In this document: positions 12,301 to 22,984 of the stretch, in pieces | Position numbering within the stretch: the stretch's first letter is position 1 | How the letters are laid out: the number at the start of each line of letters is the position of its first letter | Assembly (NCBI GenBank): GCA_024180945.1 | Contig: JAKSGN010000043.1 | Location: 2,852,001 to 2,916,000 of the forward strand | Length of the DNA stretch: 64,000 bases | Direction of reading: 5' to 3' | Origin: Macrophomina tecta | Taxonomy: Eukaryota; Ascomycota; Dothideomycetes; Botryosphaeriales; Botryosphaeriaceae | Notes under the pieces: model-generated | The model's database searches: none | Seen by the model: the letters and a program-made list of their open reading frames with translations, nothing else | What the model was told of the DNA's origin: nothing | Made by a program: the position numbers and the translations under genes

Positions 12301-13381
12301 AATAGAGGTATATCAATGGCTCGTCTCACTATCCCGGATGGCCATTGACTTCGATGAAGTAGGGTTCTATGTACAGTCAGTGTAAAGCACGTTGATGTGA
12401 GTCGAGATGTCTTGCCTGAGTGGTACAGAGGCTCGGCATCCTCAAACGGGCCGCGCCCGTAGACGTTATTGTACCGCATGTTGTCAAAGTCTGTGCACGA
12501 GATTAGCTGTCACGCCATATGTAAGCTCCTGGACACGGGCTTGCTTACTGAAGTAATTCATGAAAGTGTTATCCTTGAATAAATCCTTGCCGCCCTGCTC
12601 GCCGAAGCCCATGAACCTCGCAGGATCGGGCTTCTCAACAGAAAGCACAATGGCACATGGCTCCTTGTCCGAGCCACGAACTTGATACTGTAGAGGCCTC
12701 TTCTTCGTCTTCCAAATGACGGCCTGTCCCGATTCCGCCGGGGCTGTAATGGGAAGGTGACTTTCCTCATCGTCGCGGACATGCATCTTGAGCTTTCCGG
12801 GGGTCTTGATGGTCCTGGTGGCGATGATTCTGAAGGGGTCGCGCTGAATCCAGAGCTGAACTACCGGCTTGCCGTTTCCGTCGACGGATCTGAGAATGTA
12901 GTAGCGCGGGTTGCTGTCGTCGAATTGCACCGACCATGTGATGCCTTCAGCGCGGTCCAATATGTCTATCATGTTGGACAAATTGCCCCTGATGATGGTT
13001 CTCCTGCAAAAATGTCAGCCTTAGCTTCGTGCTGCTGCGCGGAGCAGAGAGTGGTCGGTGGACGGACGTGTTGTAGTCGGTGAAATCATGTCCTTCCTTG
13101 TAGTGTGGATAGAATCTGATGCGCCACACCAAGGGACGCATGAACTGGATCAACATGACGGCGCCAGTGCTAAGTCGAAACACTCGGCCATGGCCGCAAG
13201 CCGGATTGAGCTTTTTCCCGGTGGCATCGAGCTGATCCTTCTCACTGAACGTGACAGAATCCGGCCTGACAGTGCCAGTCAGGAGCTCTCTGTCGAAGAA
13301 CTCATCTGCCGGGATGAAGCGGTATGGATCGCGATGTTTGGGGTGGTTCTCATCCTGGGTTCCGATCGTGGCATCAGGCAT
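9342..13381 (-). CDS. Alpha-1,4-glucan lyase (GH31), 1,5-anhydrofructose-forming
   Basis: Cleaves glucose units from the non-reducing end of starch, glycogen or maltosaccharides by elimination, giving 1,5-anhydro-D-fructose. Thirteen exons: 13381-13068, 13003-12549, 12490-12416, 12366-12330, 12291-11984, 11934-11370, 11317-10883, 10834-10771, 10720-10493, 10440-10176, 10124-10009, 9936-9757 and 9662-9342. They give 1120 residues, close to the 1060-1090 of red-algal and discomycete lyases. The product follows those lyases, not ordinary alpha-glucosidases, along its whole length: MHIDVDMQRDYRTFT, KGVRCSTNITPVI, nucleophile Asp570 in FVWQDMT, RNFIIGRGSYAGA, acid Asp667 in GLWTGDNAS, and RYSLLQLLYD. 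There is no signal peptide, so it is probably cytosolic and acts on glycogen. Intron 3 (12367-12415) is GC-AG. It is divergent from the dehydratase gene that would use its product. Activity as lyase versus hydrolase is inferred from similarity. Confidence 0.88.
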
Positions 13382-14741
13382 ATTGGGCAGGTTCGATGTC
13401 TGATGGGCTCGTGCGAGGAATTCTCAAGACTTCCCTGGGCTTCGGGAAAGAAAATGTGCACTGAGGTACAGCTGCCAGGCTTCGACAGAACAAGAGTCGC
13501 AAAGGTCACAGTATGGATGACAGCCCGTTCAGTGGCTTGGTGGTGAAGCTTGGGTGATTCCGACTGGCTTAAGTAGAAGGAGAGAGCGGGGAGGGGGAGC
13601 GGGACCGGACTTTCCATGCACAGGGCCGGCGAGGAGACCATCGAGGTTGCACAGATGTCATTGGGTATGGAGTCTGGAGTCTGTTCAATAAAGCGGTGCA
13701 TTCCAGTGCAGGGAGGCGGTGAGCAGACGACGCCCGGTGCATGGGTGTGCAGTCGACTGGATGGTGCGTAGTGCAACTTGACTTTTTCAGGTAGAATGAA
13801 AGCAATATGGCGCCTTAGCCGATTCGTACTTGCTGCAAACAGACTGGACGGCCATAGAGGCCGCATGGCCTACTGCCTTCAACCTCATGCCCCGCACAAA
13901 GGCTCCAATCACTGCCACGACGGACGGCTGTGGTGTATTTTTAGCTGGAAAGGGCCCTGCAAGTAAGCGAACGCATACGCCGGAAGCGGCCACCATCGTG
14001 GGGACTGGAGGAGGATTGAGCTTCGCAGGTAAGAGGATCAGGCTGGTGCGTGTTGCACAAGAAGCGCGGTCCCCCGCGCAAGCTGAATCAGAAAAGCGCA
14101 CAGGAAAGATAAGATACGTGGCCCAGAGATCGGATGTGCAGGATCCCGCCAGGCGGTTGCCAAAACCAGTTAACCCCGATGGCGTCCGTCGTTCCATCGC
14201 ACCATCTTGGCCTTGGCCAGCAGACCCCGCACAAGCTCATTTCGAGGGCTGCATGAGCAAATGCATCTGGCTACTGAGTGGAACTGTGGCACACCCGTCA
14301 TGTACGCTCCCGCAGTGCAGAAAACCCCTCAACTCGGCAGGATCCAGGCCGCTCATGAGCCGCCCTGCTGGCTGGCCAGAGGCTCGTATGGGCAATGGCC
14401 CTCCTTGTCAGCTCACTGCGGCCCGTCCCAGATCGCCTCCAGGGGGGCAGGTGTTTAGGGAAAGGGCCTGTATTATTAGCACGCGCCAGGCTACACTGAG
14501 ACTAGGTTGGCCCATTGTACAAGGCCATGGAAGTGTCGCCTCCTTCGGCCAAGCTTTGCAGCAACTCCCGCCGTCTGCGCAGTTCTGGCGGAGCAGCAGT
14601 GCCGGCCAGGGCGCTGGAGGGGGCGATGCGGCACCGACGACATCGCGGTGATGATCTGGACTGCAAGCGAGAGCTGAGCTGCAGGGCGTTGCTCTAAGCA
14701 TGCGCGGTGCTGATCCTGCCGTGTCAGCCAGCCTTGAGCAT
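13382..14741. promoter_or_regulatory. Upstream region of the glucan lyase, left of the transposon
   Basis: About 1.36 kb between the lyase start codon and the transposon target site. No ORF here has recognisable family character (one 195-residue frame overlaps lyase exon 1 on the same strand in another frame). It should hold the lyase promoter. Before transposon insertion it was part of a shared intergenic region of about 1.85 kb with the dehydratase gene. Confidence 0.5.
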
Positions 14742-14743
14742 TA

Positions 14744-14773
14744 CCGCACCCGTGCAAAAGTCAGGGCGCACGG
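14744..14773 (+). repeat. Left terminal inverted repeat of the Tc1-like element
   Basis: 30 bp beginning CCGCACCCGTGC and ending GGGCGCACGG. It is the exact reverse complement of 16025-16054 and is preceded directly by the TA target dinucleotide. Confidence 0.95.
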
Positions 14774-14877
14774 CCAAGGCGCTAATTATCCTGCCACCAA
14801 CACCAATACTTTGGAGTCGTATTATTCAACAAGGAGTTGCTCAAATGCAGTAAGAGTTGATTCTTTATAAAGCTAGG

Positions 14878-15984
14878 CTACCAGCGAGTTTGATAGCCAC
14901 CAGCTTGAATAACATCTACAAGCCGTTGTGGCATACTTTTACAAAGCGCTTTAAGGCTTGGTTTTTCCACCAATGCGTATGCCCTAGGTAACCACTCAGC
15001 TAGTAACGCCTCCACGCGCTCAGGATTCTTCTTAAGCTCAATAAATGGCGCAATCTCTTGAAGCTTCATCTTTAGTGGCCACCAAAGGTATTCCTGGAGG
15101 TTCAGATCAGGCGAGTATGGGGGGTGAGTAATGCACCTAATTTGGTGATCACGCAGCCATTTCTTCACCCGGTTCGCCCGATGAATACCAGCACCATCTT
15201 GTAACCAGTACATACCATAGTCGTAGTTTCTTGGCACCTGTTCCTCCAGTACTTTGATATAGGATTTGGCAGTATAGCCTTGCCTAGGAGAGTCCAAATC
15301 ACGCTCCATAACGTGTAAATCAGACACCCCTAGCTGGCCTGAAAAGCCACCCCATACCATACATCTTGCCTTCTTGCCAAGTGGCCGTGTATTAAGCCGG
15401 CTTTGGTCCCACTTTTGCTGGCCAGGCGTACGGAAAACCCAGCTTGGTGCGTGGCCAGAGCCCTGCTCAACTGAGCACTCATCACCGAACGTAACCCTCA
15501 TCCACCATCTCCAGCTCTTATACCGGTATTTCTTTGCATATTGGTACCGAATGCGGGCATTCGCTTGAGAGATCCAAGGCCGATTCTTTGCACGCCATTT
15601 GGTAATATGGTTCTTGCGTAGAATACGCCTGAGCGTATCTTTATGGATAGATAACTGGAGTTGCTTAATCACCTGGCTGTGCTTAAGTTTTGGGAACCGG
15701 TTAACAAAACGAATAATCTGGCGCTCCGTGCGAAGGCTGACTTTGGGGGGACGGCCAGTACGAGGTGTTAGATCAATCTGGCCAGTCGTATTGTAGTGGT
15801 TGATGCAGCTCCTAATTGCGTGTTCTGAGAAGCGAGTCTCACGGGCAATTTGACGCCCAGATTTACCATCTTGCGATTGTGTAATAACCGAAACTCGTTG
15901 ATCATGTGAAAGCTGATGCCTTTGCCTAGCATTGCCTGAAATTTCGCGTCCAAAGATGCGCTGCATGGTGGTGTAATGAGGCAA
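14878..15984 (-). CDS. Tc1/mariner transposase, DD34E type
   Basis: Cut-and-paste transposase of 368 residues, intact and intronless. It has an N-terminal helix-turn-helix pair (residues about 22-135, with the GRPP linker at 77-80 as in Tc1 and impala proteins), then the DDE catalytic domain. The triad is Asp168 in FGDECS, Asp263 in LQDGAG and Glu298 in the PDLNLQEYLW box, with 34 residues between the last two acids (DD34E, the impala/Tc1 class and not the pogo/Fot1 DDxD class). The start at 15984 lies 40 bases inside the right inverted repeat. It fills most of the element at 14744-16054. All three catalytic acids are present, so the enzyme looks functional. Confidence 0.95.
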   Translation of the reverse strand: MPHYTTMQRIFGREISGNARQRHQLSHDQRVSVITQSQDGKSGRQIARETRFSEHAIRSCINHYNTTGQIDLTPRTGRPPKVSLRTERQIIRFVNRFPKLKHSQVIKQLQLSIHKDTLRRILRKNHITKWRAKNRPWISQANARIRYQYAKKYRYKSWRWWMRVTFGDECSVEQGSGHAPSWVFRTPGQQKWDQSRLNTRPLGKKARCMVWGGFSGQLGVSDLHVMERDLDSPRQGYTAKSYIKVLEEQVPRNYDYGMYWLQDGAGIHRANRVKKWLRDHQIRCITHPPYSPDLNLQEYLWWPLKMKLQEIAPFIELKKNPERVEALLAEWLPRAYALVEKPSLKALCKSMPQRLVDVIQAGGYQTRW

Positions 15985-16024
15985 GGGATGAAGAGGGTAC
16001 GTTGTTGTTTTGACTCGTGCACGT

Positions 16025-16054
16025 CCGTGCGCCCTGACTTTTGCACGGGTGCGG
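16025..16054 (-). repeat. Right terminal inverted repeat of the Tc1-like element
   Basis: 30 bp identical, as reverse complement, to 14744-14773 and followed directly by TA. Together the two repeats define the element's ends to the base. Confidence 0.95.
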
Positions 16055-16056
16055 TA

Positions 16057-16540
16057 GCCCCGCCCGCCAAGTGCGCGTCGCTCCGCATGCAGAGGCCCGG
16101 AGCTGCCGTGGCTGCTTACAGCGCTGCGTCCTCAACACCAAGGTGTGCCTCCTCGCGTCCCTACAGCTATCCCTCCAAGTGGCACTGGTCTATACAGACC
16201 CCGCAATTGGTGCCTCCGCCAGGCCGGAGGCAGTTTAGTCGTTCGTATCCGCGGCATTGCCGGGGTGCCAGGACAACAAAGAAAAGCATGAAAACGGACC
16301 ATTGTGCATGTTAGTTTCACAGCAACGGATTCCCCCGCTTATTAGCCCTCCTGCGCCTGCCCTCGCCTTCACATGCCACAGAGACGGGCCAGATGCGCTG
16401 ATCATCGGCCGATGATGATGCTCGTAGCTGGCTGCCCCAGTTGCCTCATGGCGCTGCTTTCCTAAGTACTTATAGCTGCTGGGGCTTCTAATATGTGCTC
16501 GCTCATCTCCTTCAAGCTTCAGAAGATCAAGTTTCACGCC
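16057..16540. promoter_or_regulatory. Upstream region of the aldos-2-ulose dehydratase gene
   Basis: 484 bases between the transposon end and the dehydratase start codon. No gene is seen. It should contain the proximal promoter. Any more distant elements are now displaced by 1.3 kb by the transposon insertion. Confidence 0.5.
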
Positions 16541-19494
16541 ATGGCCACTCAAGCTACTTCAAATCCAAAGGGCCAGGCTCCCATACTTGAGCCATCTTTC
16601 TCCTCCTCCATCATTGAAGACAAACGCAGCGACGGGTATTGGGTGGAAAAATTCCAGTTCAGCACAGAGGACCATGTCCCTGGAGTCATCACGTCAGTGC
16701 TCCCTTGATCATTGGCTCAACGTCGCTTGGGCTTACATCTGGCGCTTCATAGATCTGGCCTTGTCTCCGGTGTCATCTCCTATCTGGAAAATCCCTTGGC
16801 TGCAGCAGAGTACCGAGGAAAGGACAAGGCTTCTGTGTTGAAAGATGGTAAGAGCGCGTCCGCATTCAGCCCTGGAAGAATACTAAGGGTTTCGGACAGT
16901 TGAGTGGGCCAAGTACGAGCTTGGCAAGTTCGACTCGCCCGTCGCCGTTGTAGCTGTGGACATCACGGGCAACGGTTTGACCGACCTGGTCATCTGCCAT
17001 GACTATGGCCCACACATGCTGCGATGCGACCAGCGCGGCGGCTTTATCACTTGGCTCGAGAACCCAGGCAGAGACGGTCTCAAAAATGGCCATTGGAAAG
17101 AGCGCTTCATCGGCCGGTGGCCGGCCATGCATAGGCTGAAAGCCGGATATTTCACGCAGAAGTAGGTTGCCTCATATGAGCTTGTCCGGGGAGATTATCT
17201 GACCAGGCCCAGGTCATTTGTCGAGATCGTTGCCGCTTCTGTTGTCTATGGCCCTCATGACAAGGCTACTCCTATTCCGATCATTAGGTTCCAGGCGCCG
17301 GAGAAGGTGCTAGAGGCGTAAGTTGTCCGTCTTTGCTGCCTGGCTGATGTTTTTTTTTTTTTTTTTTTTTTTTCTGACGCTTTTCAGAGCCGAATGGCCC
17401 CATGACGTGATTGACGATGAGCATTTCACCGTGATCCATGAGGTTACCCAGAAGAGGTAACACTGCCCATCCCAAGACAGATTCAGACTCATACTAAATT
17501 TCTTCACCAGGTTCGACGGTCCTGACGGACTGGACTCCATGTTGATTGCGTCTAGGGAGGGCCTGACCAGGCTTTACTACAAAGACAGTGTCTGGCAACG
17601 TGACCATATCACCGACGGCGAACCCCGTGAAGCACGTCAGCTACTTAACAGCGAGTTTCCGGGATCAGGCGATCATTGGGGCACTGGTGGATCCGATGCA
17701 GGACGCGTTGGGGCCGACCCATTTGCATATATAGCGACTGTCGAACCCTTCCACGGAAACATCGTCTGTGCTTACACAAAGGTAGACCAGGGAATTCAGA
17801 ACAACAAGTGGCAGAGACACGTACTTGACATTTTCGGGACTCCCGGTCAGCAGCTGAAGTACGGAGACGGTCCGCTGCACTACGTCGTATGCGGCGACTT
17901 TGACGGTAAGCACTGGCACCTGCTGAGCTCTGAGAAAAGCTGCCGTGTCCTAATTAACTTACAGGAGATGGTGATGATGAATTCCTTGTATCGGCCTTCG
18001 GTCCAGTTGAATATGACGACCAGTGGCAACCCATCAAGGTCCGTGATTCAATTTATGCGGTAAGGGGTCACCTGCTGATGATGATTAATAGCCCTCTGGA
18101 GGCTTAGATCCGAACAAAGTAAGCGCTAATGCATTCTCCACTGTACTTCTTCGCTAACACACCTTGGAGGGAATCATGTACTACAAGCCGATTGACCTGA
18201 GGAATGGCATTTTTGCGAAGTGGAAAGTATCGGGAGATTCTTCAGCCCGTCTAGCCATTGGGTATGCTGATTCTCCGGCTTTTATTTCTTTCTCCTTATG
18301 CTTTGAATAACAAGGAGAAACACAGGGATTTCACCGGTACCGGGCGCCTGGACTTTGTGTCCATCAAGTACAACGTCATGAACTACTACGAAGAGCCCTC
18401 GCCCGTCGTCTCTCTGTTCGTCAATGACTTCGCACCGCGAAACAACATTGACTCGCTCCCGCCCATTGTCCCCAGTCTGTGGGGCAACGAGGGCATAATC
18501 TACCTGCGTGATCCTGCATTATACTCAACTAAAGACACGTTGAAGCCAGGTCTGGATGCTGACAGGCACATTCTTCAGCCGGCCCAGCTACCGCTCATCA
18601 GTGTGGCTGGCTTCGATATCAGCGTGGAGAGCTACCCAAGGGGCTACCAAGGCATTGAAATAGCCTACGGTGAGGGCATCAAGGTCATTCACGGATCAAT
18701 TACCCTGCAGAACGAGATGAACGAGACTCGCACGCCTTTCTCCGTGAAGGCATTCACATCAGCCAGCACAGCCTCCCAGGTGGCGTTGACCCAGGGCAAC
18801 GCAGACGACAAGATGGGTGTCATTCTTCTCCGCCTCAAACCTTGCTCTGACGACGCCACGACCGCCTCTTGGCCAAAAACGGAGGACATCCCAGTTCAGA
18901 CACTCCTCGACCTCTCTGGTCAAGGTCTCTCGCTGGCGCCGCTTAAGTTCGTCAAAGTCGAAGAGCTCTCATGGGGCGCGAGCTTCAAAGGCGTGGACTT
19001 CTACAACCTGTCCGGCTTCCACTTCCGCTTCCTGGAGACCAAACAGGCGATCGGACACATCCAGTTCTGGACGGCAGGTAAGCACGAGACCCCCGCCGCC
19101 GTTTGCCGCACATACATTCGGCTAACGCTTCCACCCAGGCACGAATGTCAACTGCGGCGTCCACAACCACAGCCACGATATTTTCGCCGAGATGCATGTG
19201 TCTCTTTCGGCCGGCACGGGCAATGGCGGCATGGGGCGACTGCGGGACAAGTACGCCGAGCTCGCGGAGGCCGAGATAAAGCAGCTGCCCGATGACGCAT
19301 TCGACCGGCTGGTCCTGCAGTCGTTAGAGGAGCACGGCGGCATGTGGGAGCGCGACAGCTATGGCCGGCCCATCAGGCGCCGGGATAGAGCTCTCGCGTA
19401 TCCATGGCACAAGTGGCAGGCTGGCGAGGGTAGTGCTGGAGTCGATGTTTGGATGGCGGTCGAGCTCAATCCGGATTTGTATCCGGAGAAGTGA
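16541..19494 (+). CDS. Aldos-2-ulose dehydratase/isomerase homologue (1,5-anhydrofructose to ascopyrone M/microthecin)
   Basis: Homologue of the Phanerochaete aldos-2-ulose dehydratase, which dehydrates 1,5-anhydrofructose to ascopyrone M and isomerises it to microthecin (it also acts on glucosone). Eleven exons: 16541-16692, 16753-16847, 16900-17161, 17213-17317, 17388-17456, 17511-17905, 17965-18059, 18092-18118, 18170-18261, 18326-19077 and 19139-19494. They give 799 residues. The N-terminal two-thirds is a beta-propeller with Asp-rich metal loops (DITGNGLTD, DFDGDGDDE at 357-365, DFTGTGRLD) and the signature MHRLKAGYFT. The C-terminal part is a cupin with His690, His692, Glu699 and His701 (GVHNHSHDIFAEMHV) as likely metal ligands. 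It stops about 100 residues short of the basidiomycete enzyme, whose lectin-like tail is absent. The start at 16541 has an ideal context (gccATGg); an in-frame ATG at 16493 is the alternative. There is no signal peptide. The neighbouring glucan lyase supplies the expected substrate. Confidence 0.88.
17350..17373 (+). repeat. 24-T homopolymer in intron 4 of the dehydratase gene
   Basis: An uninterrupted T run just upstream of the acceptor at 17387. It acts as an unusually long polypyrimidine tract and is a likely length-polymorphic site. Confidence 0.85.
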
Positions 19495-19945
19495 GCGTGG
19501 AACTCGGGCTTCCACAAATGTTTTCACTTTGGGATGCGGGCCCCCAAGATCCCTTTTTGTTCTGTCATTTGGACTAAATTCGACTAGTCTGAGTCGATCT
19601 CCGCGTCGCTTTGAAGTGCTTCGCTGCGTGGGCGTATGTGACGTGTTTTTTCACCACGATCACTCTGAAGCCTACCTACTTTAGCCCTCGATAATCACAT
19701 TTCCATTGTCGTTTGGGATTCTATTCGTTTATGCAGACGGTTCAAAACATCTTTTCGGACGCAGGTACGCATGATCACATATCAAGACAGCAGACTCTGT
19801 CATCACTTACTCTGCCGCCTTCAATCCTAAGTAGCCAATGAACGAGACGCGAGGGGAAGGAAGAACACTCATTATTTCCTGGAGACGTTCGTGACTTCGT
19901 GCCATGTGAAAACTAAGACGTTTCGGACCTTCAGATCCACTTCTC
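19495..19945. other. Convergent 3' regions of the dehydratase and STAND-like genes
   Basis: 451 bases with no supported gene. It should hold the two 3' untranslated regions. If the last small exon of the STAND-like gene is not used, this stretch extends to 20050. Confidence 0.5.
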
Positions 19946-22135
19946 CTAGCACACAGCTATAACATCAACAAGCCAATGCTCGGGAGTTGAAGCAGTATTC
20001 CAGATGTGAACTAGATCAGCTCATGTGTAATCCACGTCCAGGTGACAGCTTCAACTCGAACGACTCTTACAGACGCTCTCCTCCAGTTCCTCCATTTGCC
20101 ACACCCCTTGTCTGTCCCCATCAACGCAATCAACATTCAGAATCTCTCCAGCTTCCACGGAGAACCCCATTTCAGGGTCACCAGTGTTCAAGCTCTCTCC
20201 GGGACAGGTCAGCAGCAGCTTCACGGGAGCCGCGTTCTTGCCACGAGCGCCATCTACGATCTCATACAGCCTTTTCAACGTATAGACCGCATCTTCGGAA
20301 CCTCTGGAGCCCTCTCGCGCCTCGTAGAGCGAAACTCCGTCGATGATGCAGTAGAATATTCTGTCCTTAGGCAGCTGCCGGACCACTTTCTCAAACAAGC
20401 TGCACAAGCACTCCAAATCAAGCTCCCTGAGTCCTTCTCGATCTTCCTCAGTCAGGGAGAGATTCAACGAGTACTCATCCGTCTTAGACTGGTGAGCTAT
20501 CTGACCGAGCAAGCTGGCGATCATGCCGGCGAAGCCAGCTCCTTCGTCAGTGTCGTAGTCTGTGTGCAGACCGCAGAAATAGCTGGCTACGATGGTATCC
20601 TTGGGTATACTGCAGACTCTGACCAGTTCAGAGCAGACAACAGAAAGTGGAGAGAGTAACTCGAGTGAGTCAGAACGGTTGCCATTGATTAGCAGATCGC
20701 GGGATTCGGGGAGAGCCAGCCAGAGTTGAAGCTCCTCTGATTGCACAACCCATGTGGCTTCGTCCAGTGATCGGAGATCGAATGAAGCGTACAGGTCTAT
20801 ACAAGTTTCCAAGTCTTCCTCATATCTTTCTTGTTCAAACTGGAGAAGCTTCAAAAAACGCTTGGTGTCCTTTTTGGAATCAGAGATGCTTTTCTGGCGC
20901 GTACGGTGATGTGTAATGTGACTTGAAGACCCAGGTAGAAGAGGGCGCGCGGCGCCTTCTCGTACTATGTATTGTCAGGAACCGAGACTAGCCACCCAGA
21001 CAACAGCAACTTACCTTGGCCGGTCTTCACGTTGAAGTTCTGGCTGCTGGACAACAGCGCCTGCAAGCATTTTCCTATATCTGCCAGCGGAACACTGCCA
21101 TCCTTGAGCATATTTTCAATCCGTGAATAGCTTGCTTCTGCCCGTTTCAAGCCAGCGGCAATCTCCCGTGTCTGACCCAAAACCTCACTGATACGCTTGT
21201 ACTCGATGATCTTAGCTTCTCTCCGGATCTTTTTGGCAAGTCTCTCGACCTGCTCTTTACTGTTCTGCAAATCCTCTCCATAAGAATCACCTTGCACAGC
21301 CGCTGAGACCATTCTACCTACTTTAGTTAGCAGGGGCCAGAGAATATGGGCAGCAGGAACATACGAGCCGAGCTAACGGTGAGATGCTGCATGATTAGCC
21401 GGAATAGAACGAGGATAGCCTTGCACAACTCGGCCGACTTTTCCTCGAGCTCATCCATCCTGTTTATTTCATATATATCCAAAAAATCTCCGGTGGCTCT
21501 GATATAGTCAGGGACGTCCTGAGCAGCCTCGAAGATTGATTCGCGTACGTCGTGTGATTTGCTGGCAGCCTGCGCAAACTTAAACAATAACCCCTCCGGT
21601 TGCAGCATTATCAAAGCGGTTACTTACTGTGGCCAGCATTGAAAACACACCAGCAATAGTGCCACCGTAGTCGCCCCCGGGGAGAAGGTTGCACCAGTGC
21701 TCCATCGTCTTGCTTCCGTCCCTGATCCTGTGCAGAGCCCACTTGACCTTTCCTTTGACGCCAGTCATTTTGTCGTTTTCATAAAGCTTGACCGCTTCTT
21801 GAACCTGTTTCATCATTCCATTCCACTTCGTTTGACGCACGTCGCTTTTCTCAGCCTTCTTCAACACTTTGGTTTGGTAGTTCTCAATGGCCTGAGCCAG
21901 GGCCTCCTTTTCGATCTCTGCTTCTGCCCAGATTTGCCTCCTGATTATTTCATAAGAGAGCGTCCCGACCACGATAGTAGGTTACTTACCTCCTATTCCC
22001 TTCGGAACCATCGGATATTCCGGCCCAGAGCTGAAGGCCAGCGTCGTGTTGTATAGCATCTCCGAGCACGGTCCTGTTTTCGATGAATGAGACAGCCTGG
22101 TCCCTATTCCTCGCGCTGTGCGCAGCTGTTGTCAT
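19946..22135 (-). CDS. STAND-like fungal protein: DUF7708-type N-terminus plus degenerate NTPase region
   Basis: Member of a large Pezizomycotina group related to NACHT/STAND signalling proteins, thought to act in non-self recognition and cell death; the exact role is unknown. Exons: 22135-21990, 21940-21628, 21569-21365, 21317-21015, 20964-20071 and 20010-19946, giving 641 residues. Residues about 45-250 match the DUF7708-type helical domain (landmark WCNLLPGGDYGGTIAGVFSML). Residues about 300-420 are coiled-coil rich. From about residue 365 comes the remnant NTPase segment: LLINGNRSDSLELLSPLSVVC stands where a P-loop would be, but GxxxxGK[ST] is missing, so ATP binding is doubtful. The last exon encodes a Trp-rich tail (TASTPEHWLVDV). 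Without it the frame ends at 20051. An in-frame upstream ATG at 22276 is possible but adds non-conserved sequence. Confidence 0.7.
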
Positions 22136-22984
22136 TTTTTCTGTTGCTTCTGGCGAAGTAAAAAGATATGTGTGATGCCTAGGAATATCAGAACCACCCC
22201 TGAAGGCAGGGAATGAGCCCAGCGTTGCTTTCGCAGCAGGCGGGCGGTGCGTGAAGAGGTGATGTCTTAGGTCCAACTACACGAGGGGCTGGAAACTTCA
22301 ATCAGGCTCCATTATCCGAGCAGGGTTGCTAAAATCCGGGCAAGGTCACATGCAACAGTGGAACCAGTCACGCATGCAGAACGTCGCCTTGTGGCGATTG
22401 CGGATGCTCGAGCGGGCAATCAACAAACTCCCGTGCATGACCGGCTGAAGCATCCCTCTGTTTGGGTATTAATTTGGGTTCTGGCGGCCAAGCCGCCTGC
22501 ATGAACGCTTCATCCCCACGCCAATATTCTGATTGTGAGCACCTCAAGGGTCTGGAACAGAACACCTGCGAGTATGCTCTGCCTGTAAGCGCTGATGTAA
22601 AATGGGGGCCAGCATATCTGACAGCCCATTGGAACATTCATACCCGCCGCAGCAGGCATGCATGGGGCGTTGCAAGCGAGTATTGGGGGCCGCACGATGT
22701 GCTTCAGCCTCGCAGCGCCTTGTCAGCACAGCGAAACCTATTCCACCCCACCATGCATATTCTCCACATCTTATCTCTTTTTACGCTCTTTCACTCGTCT
22801 CTGACTGCAGATCGTTTTTAGCCGGGGGCTGAAGGCGCGTACGCAGCCGAGTGATACACGGGCGAACAAGTAGCAAACCACTGGGCAACTCTTGAATTAA
22901 ATCGGACGGGCGTCAGCGTCTTGCCCTCAGTGCGAAGGCTACCCTTTCAACCCAAATTTCAAACACTGCTGGTTAACCGAATCG
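22136..22984. promoter_or_regulatory. Divergent intergenic region between the STAND-like and AAA ATPase genes
   Basis: 849 bases between two divergent starts. No ORF is supported apart from a possible N-terminal extension of the STAND-like gene to 22276. It should hold both promoters. Confidence 0.5.

Larger units (their letters stand above)
14742..16056. mobile_element. Complete Tc1/mariner (impala-like) transposon with TA target duplication
   Basis: A 1311-bp element (14744-16054) bounded by perfect 30-bp terminal inverted repeats and flanked by TA on both sides (14742-14743 and 16055-16056), the duplication expected of Tc1/mariner insertion. It carries one intact transposase gene on the minus strand. 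Terminal repeats identical at all 30 positions and an unbroken ORF indicate a recent, possibly still active, copy with no sign of RIP mutation. It lies between the glucan lyase and aldos-2-ulose dehydratase genes, inside their divergent promoter region. Confidence 0.95.

Noticed and set aside
13279..13866. Minus-strand 195-codon frame upstream of the glucan lyase
   Set aside because: Overlaps lyase exon 1 in a different frame and has no conserved motif; the lyase start at 13381 already gives the family N-terminus.
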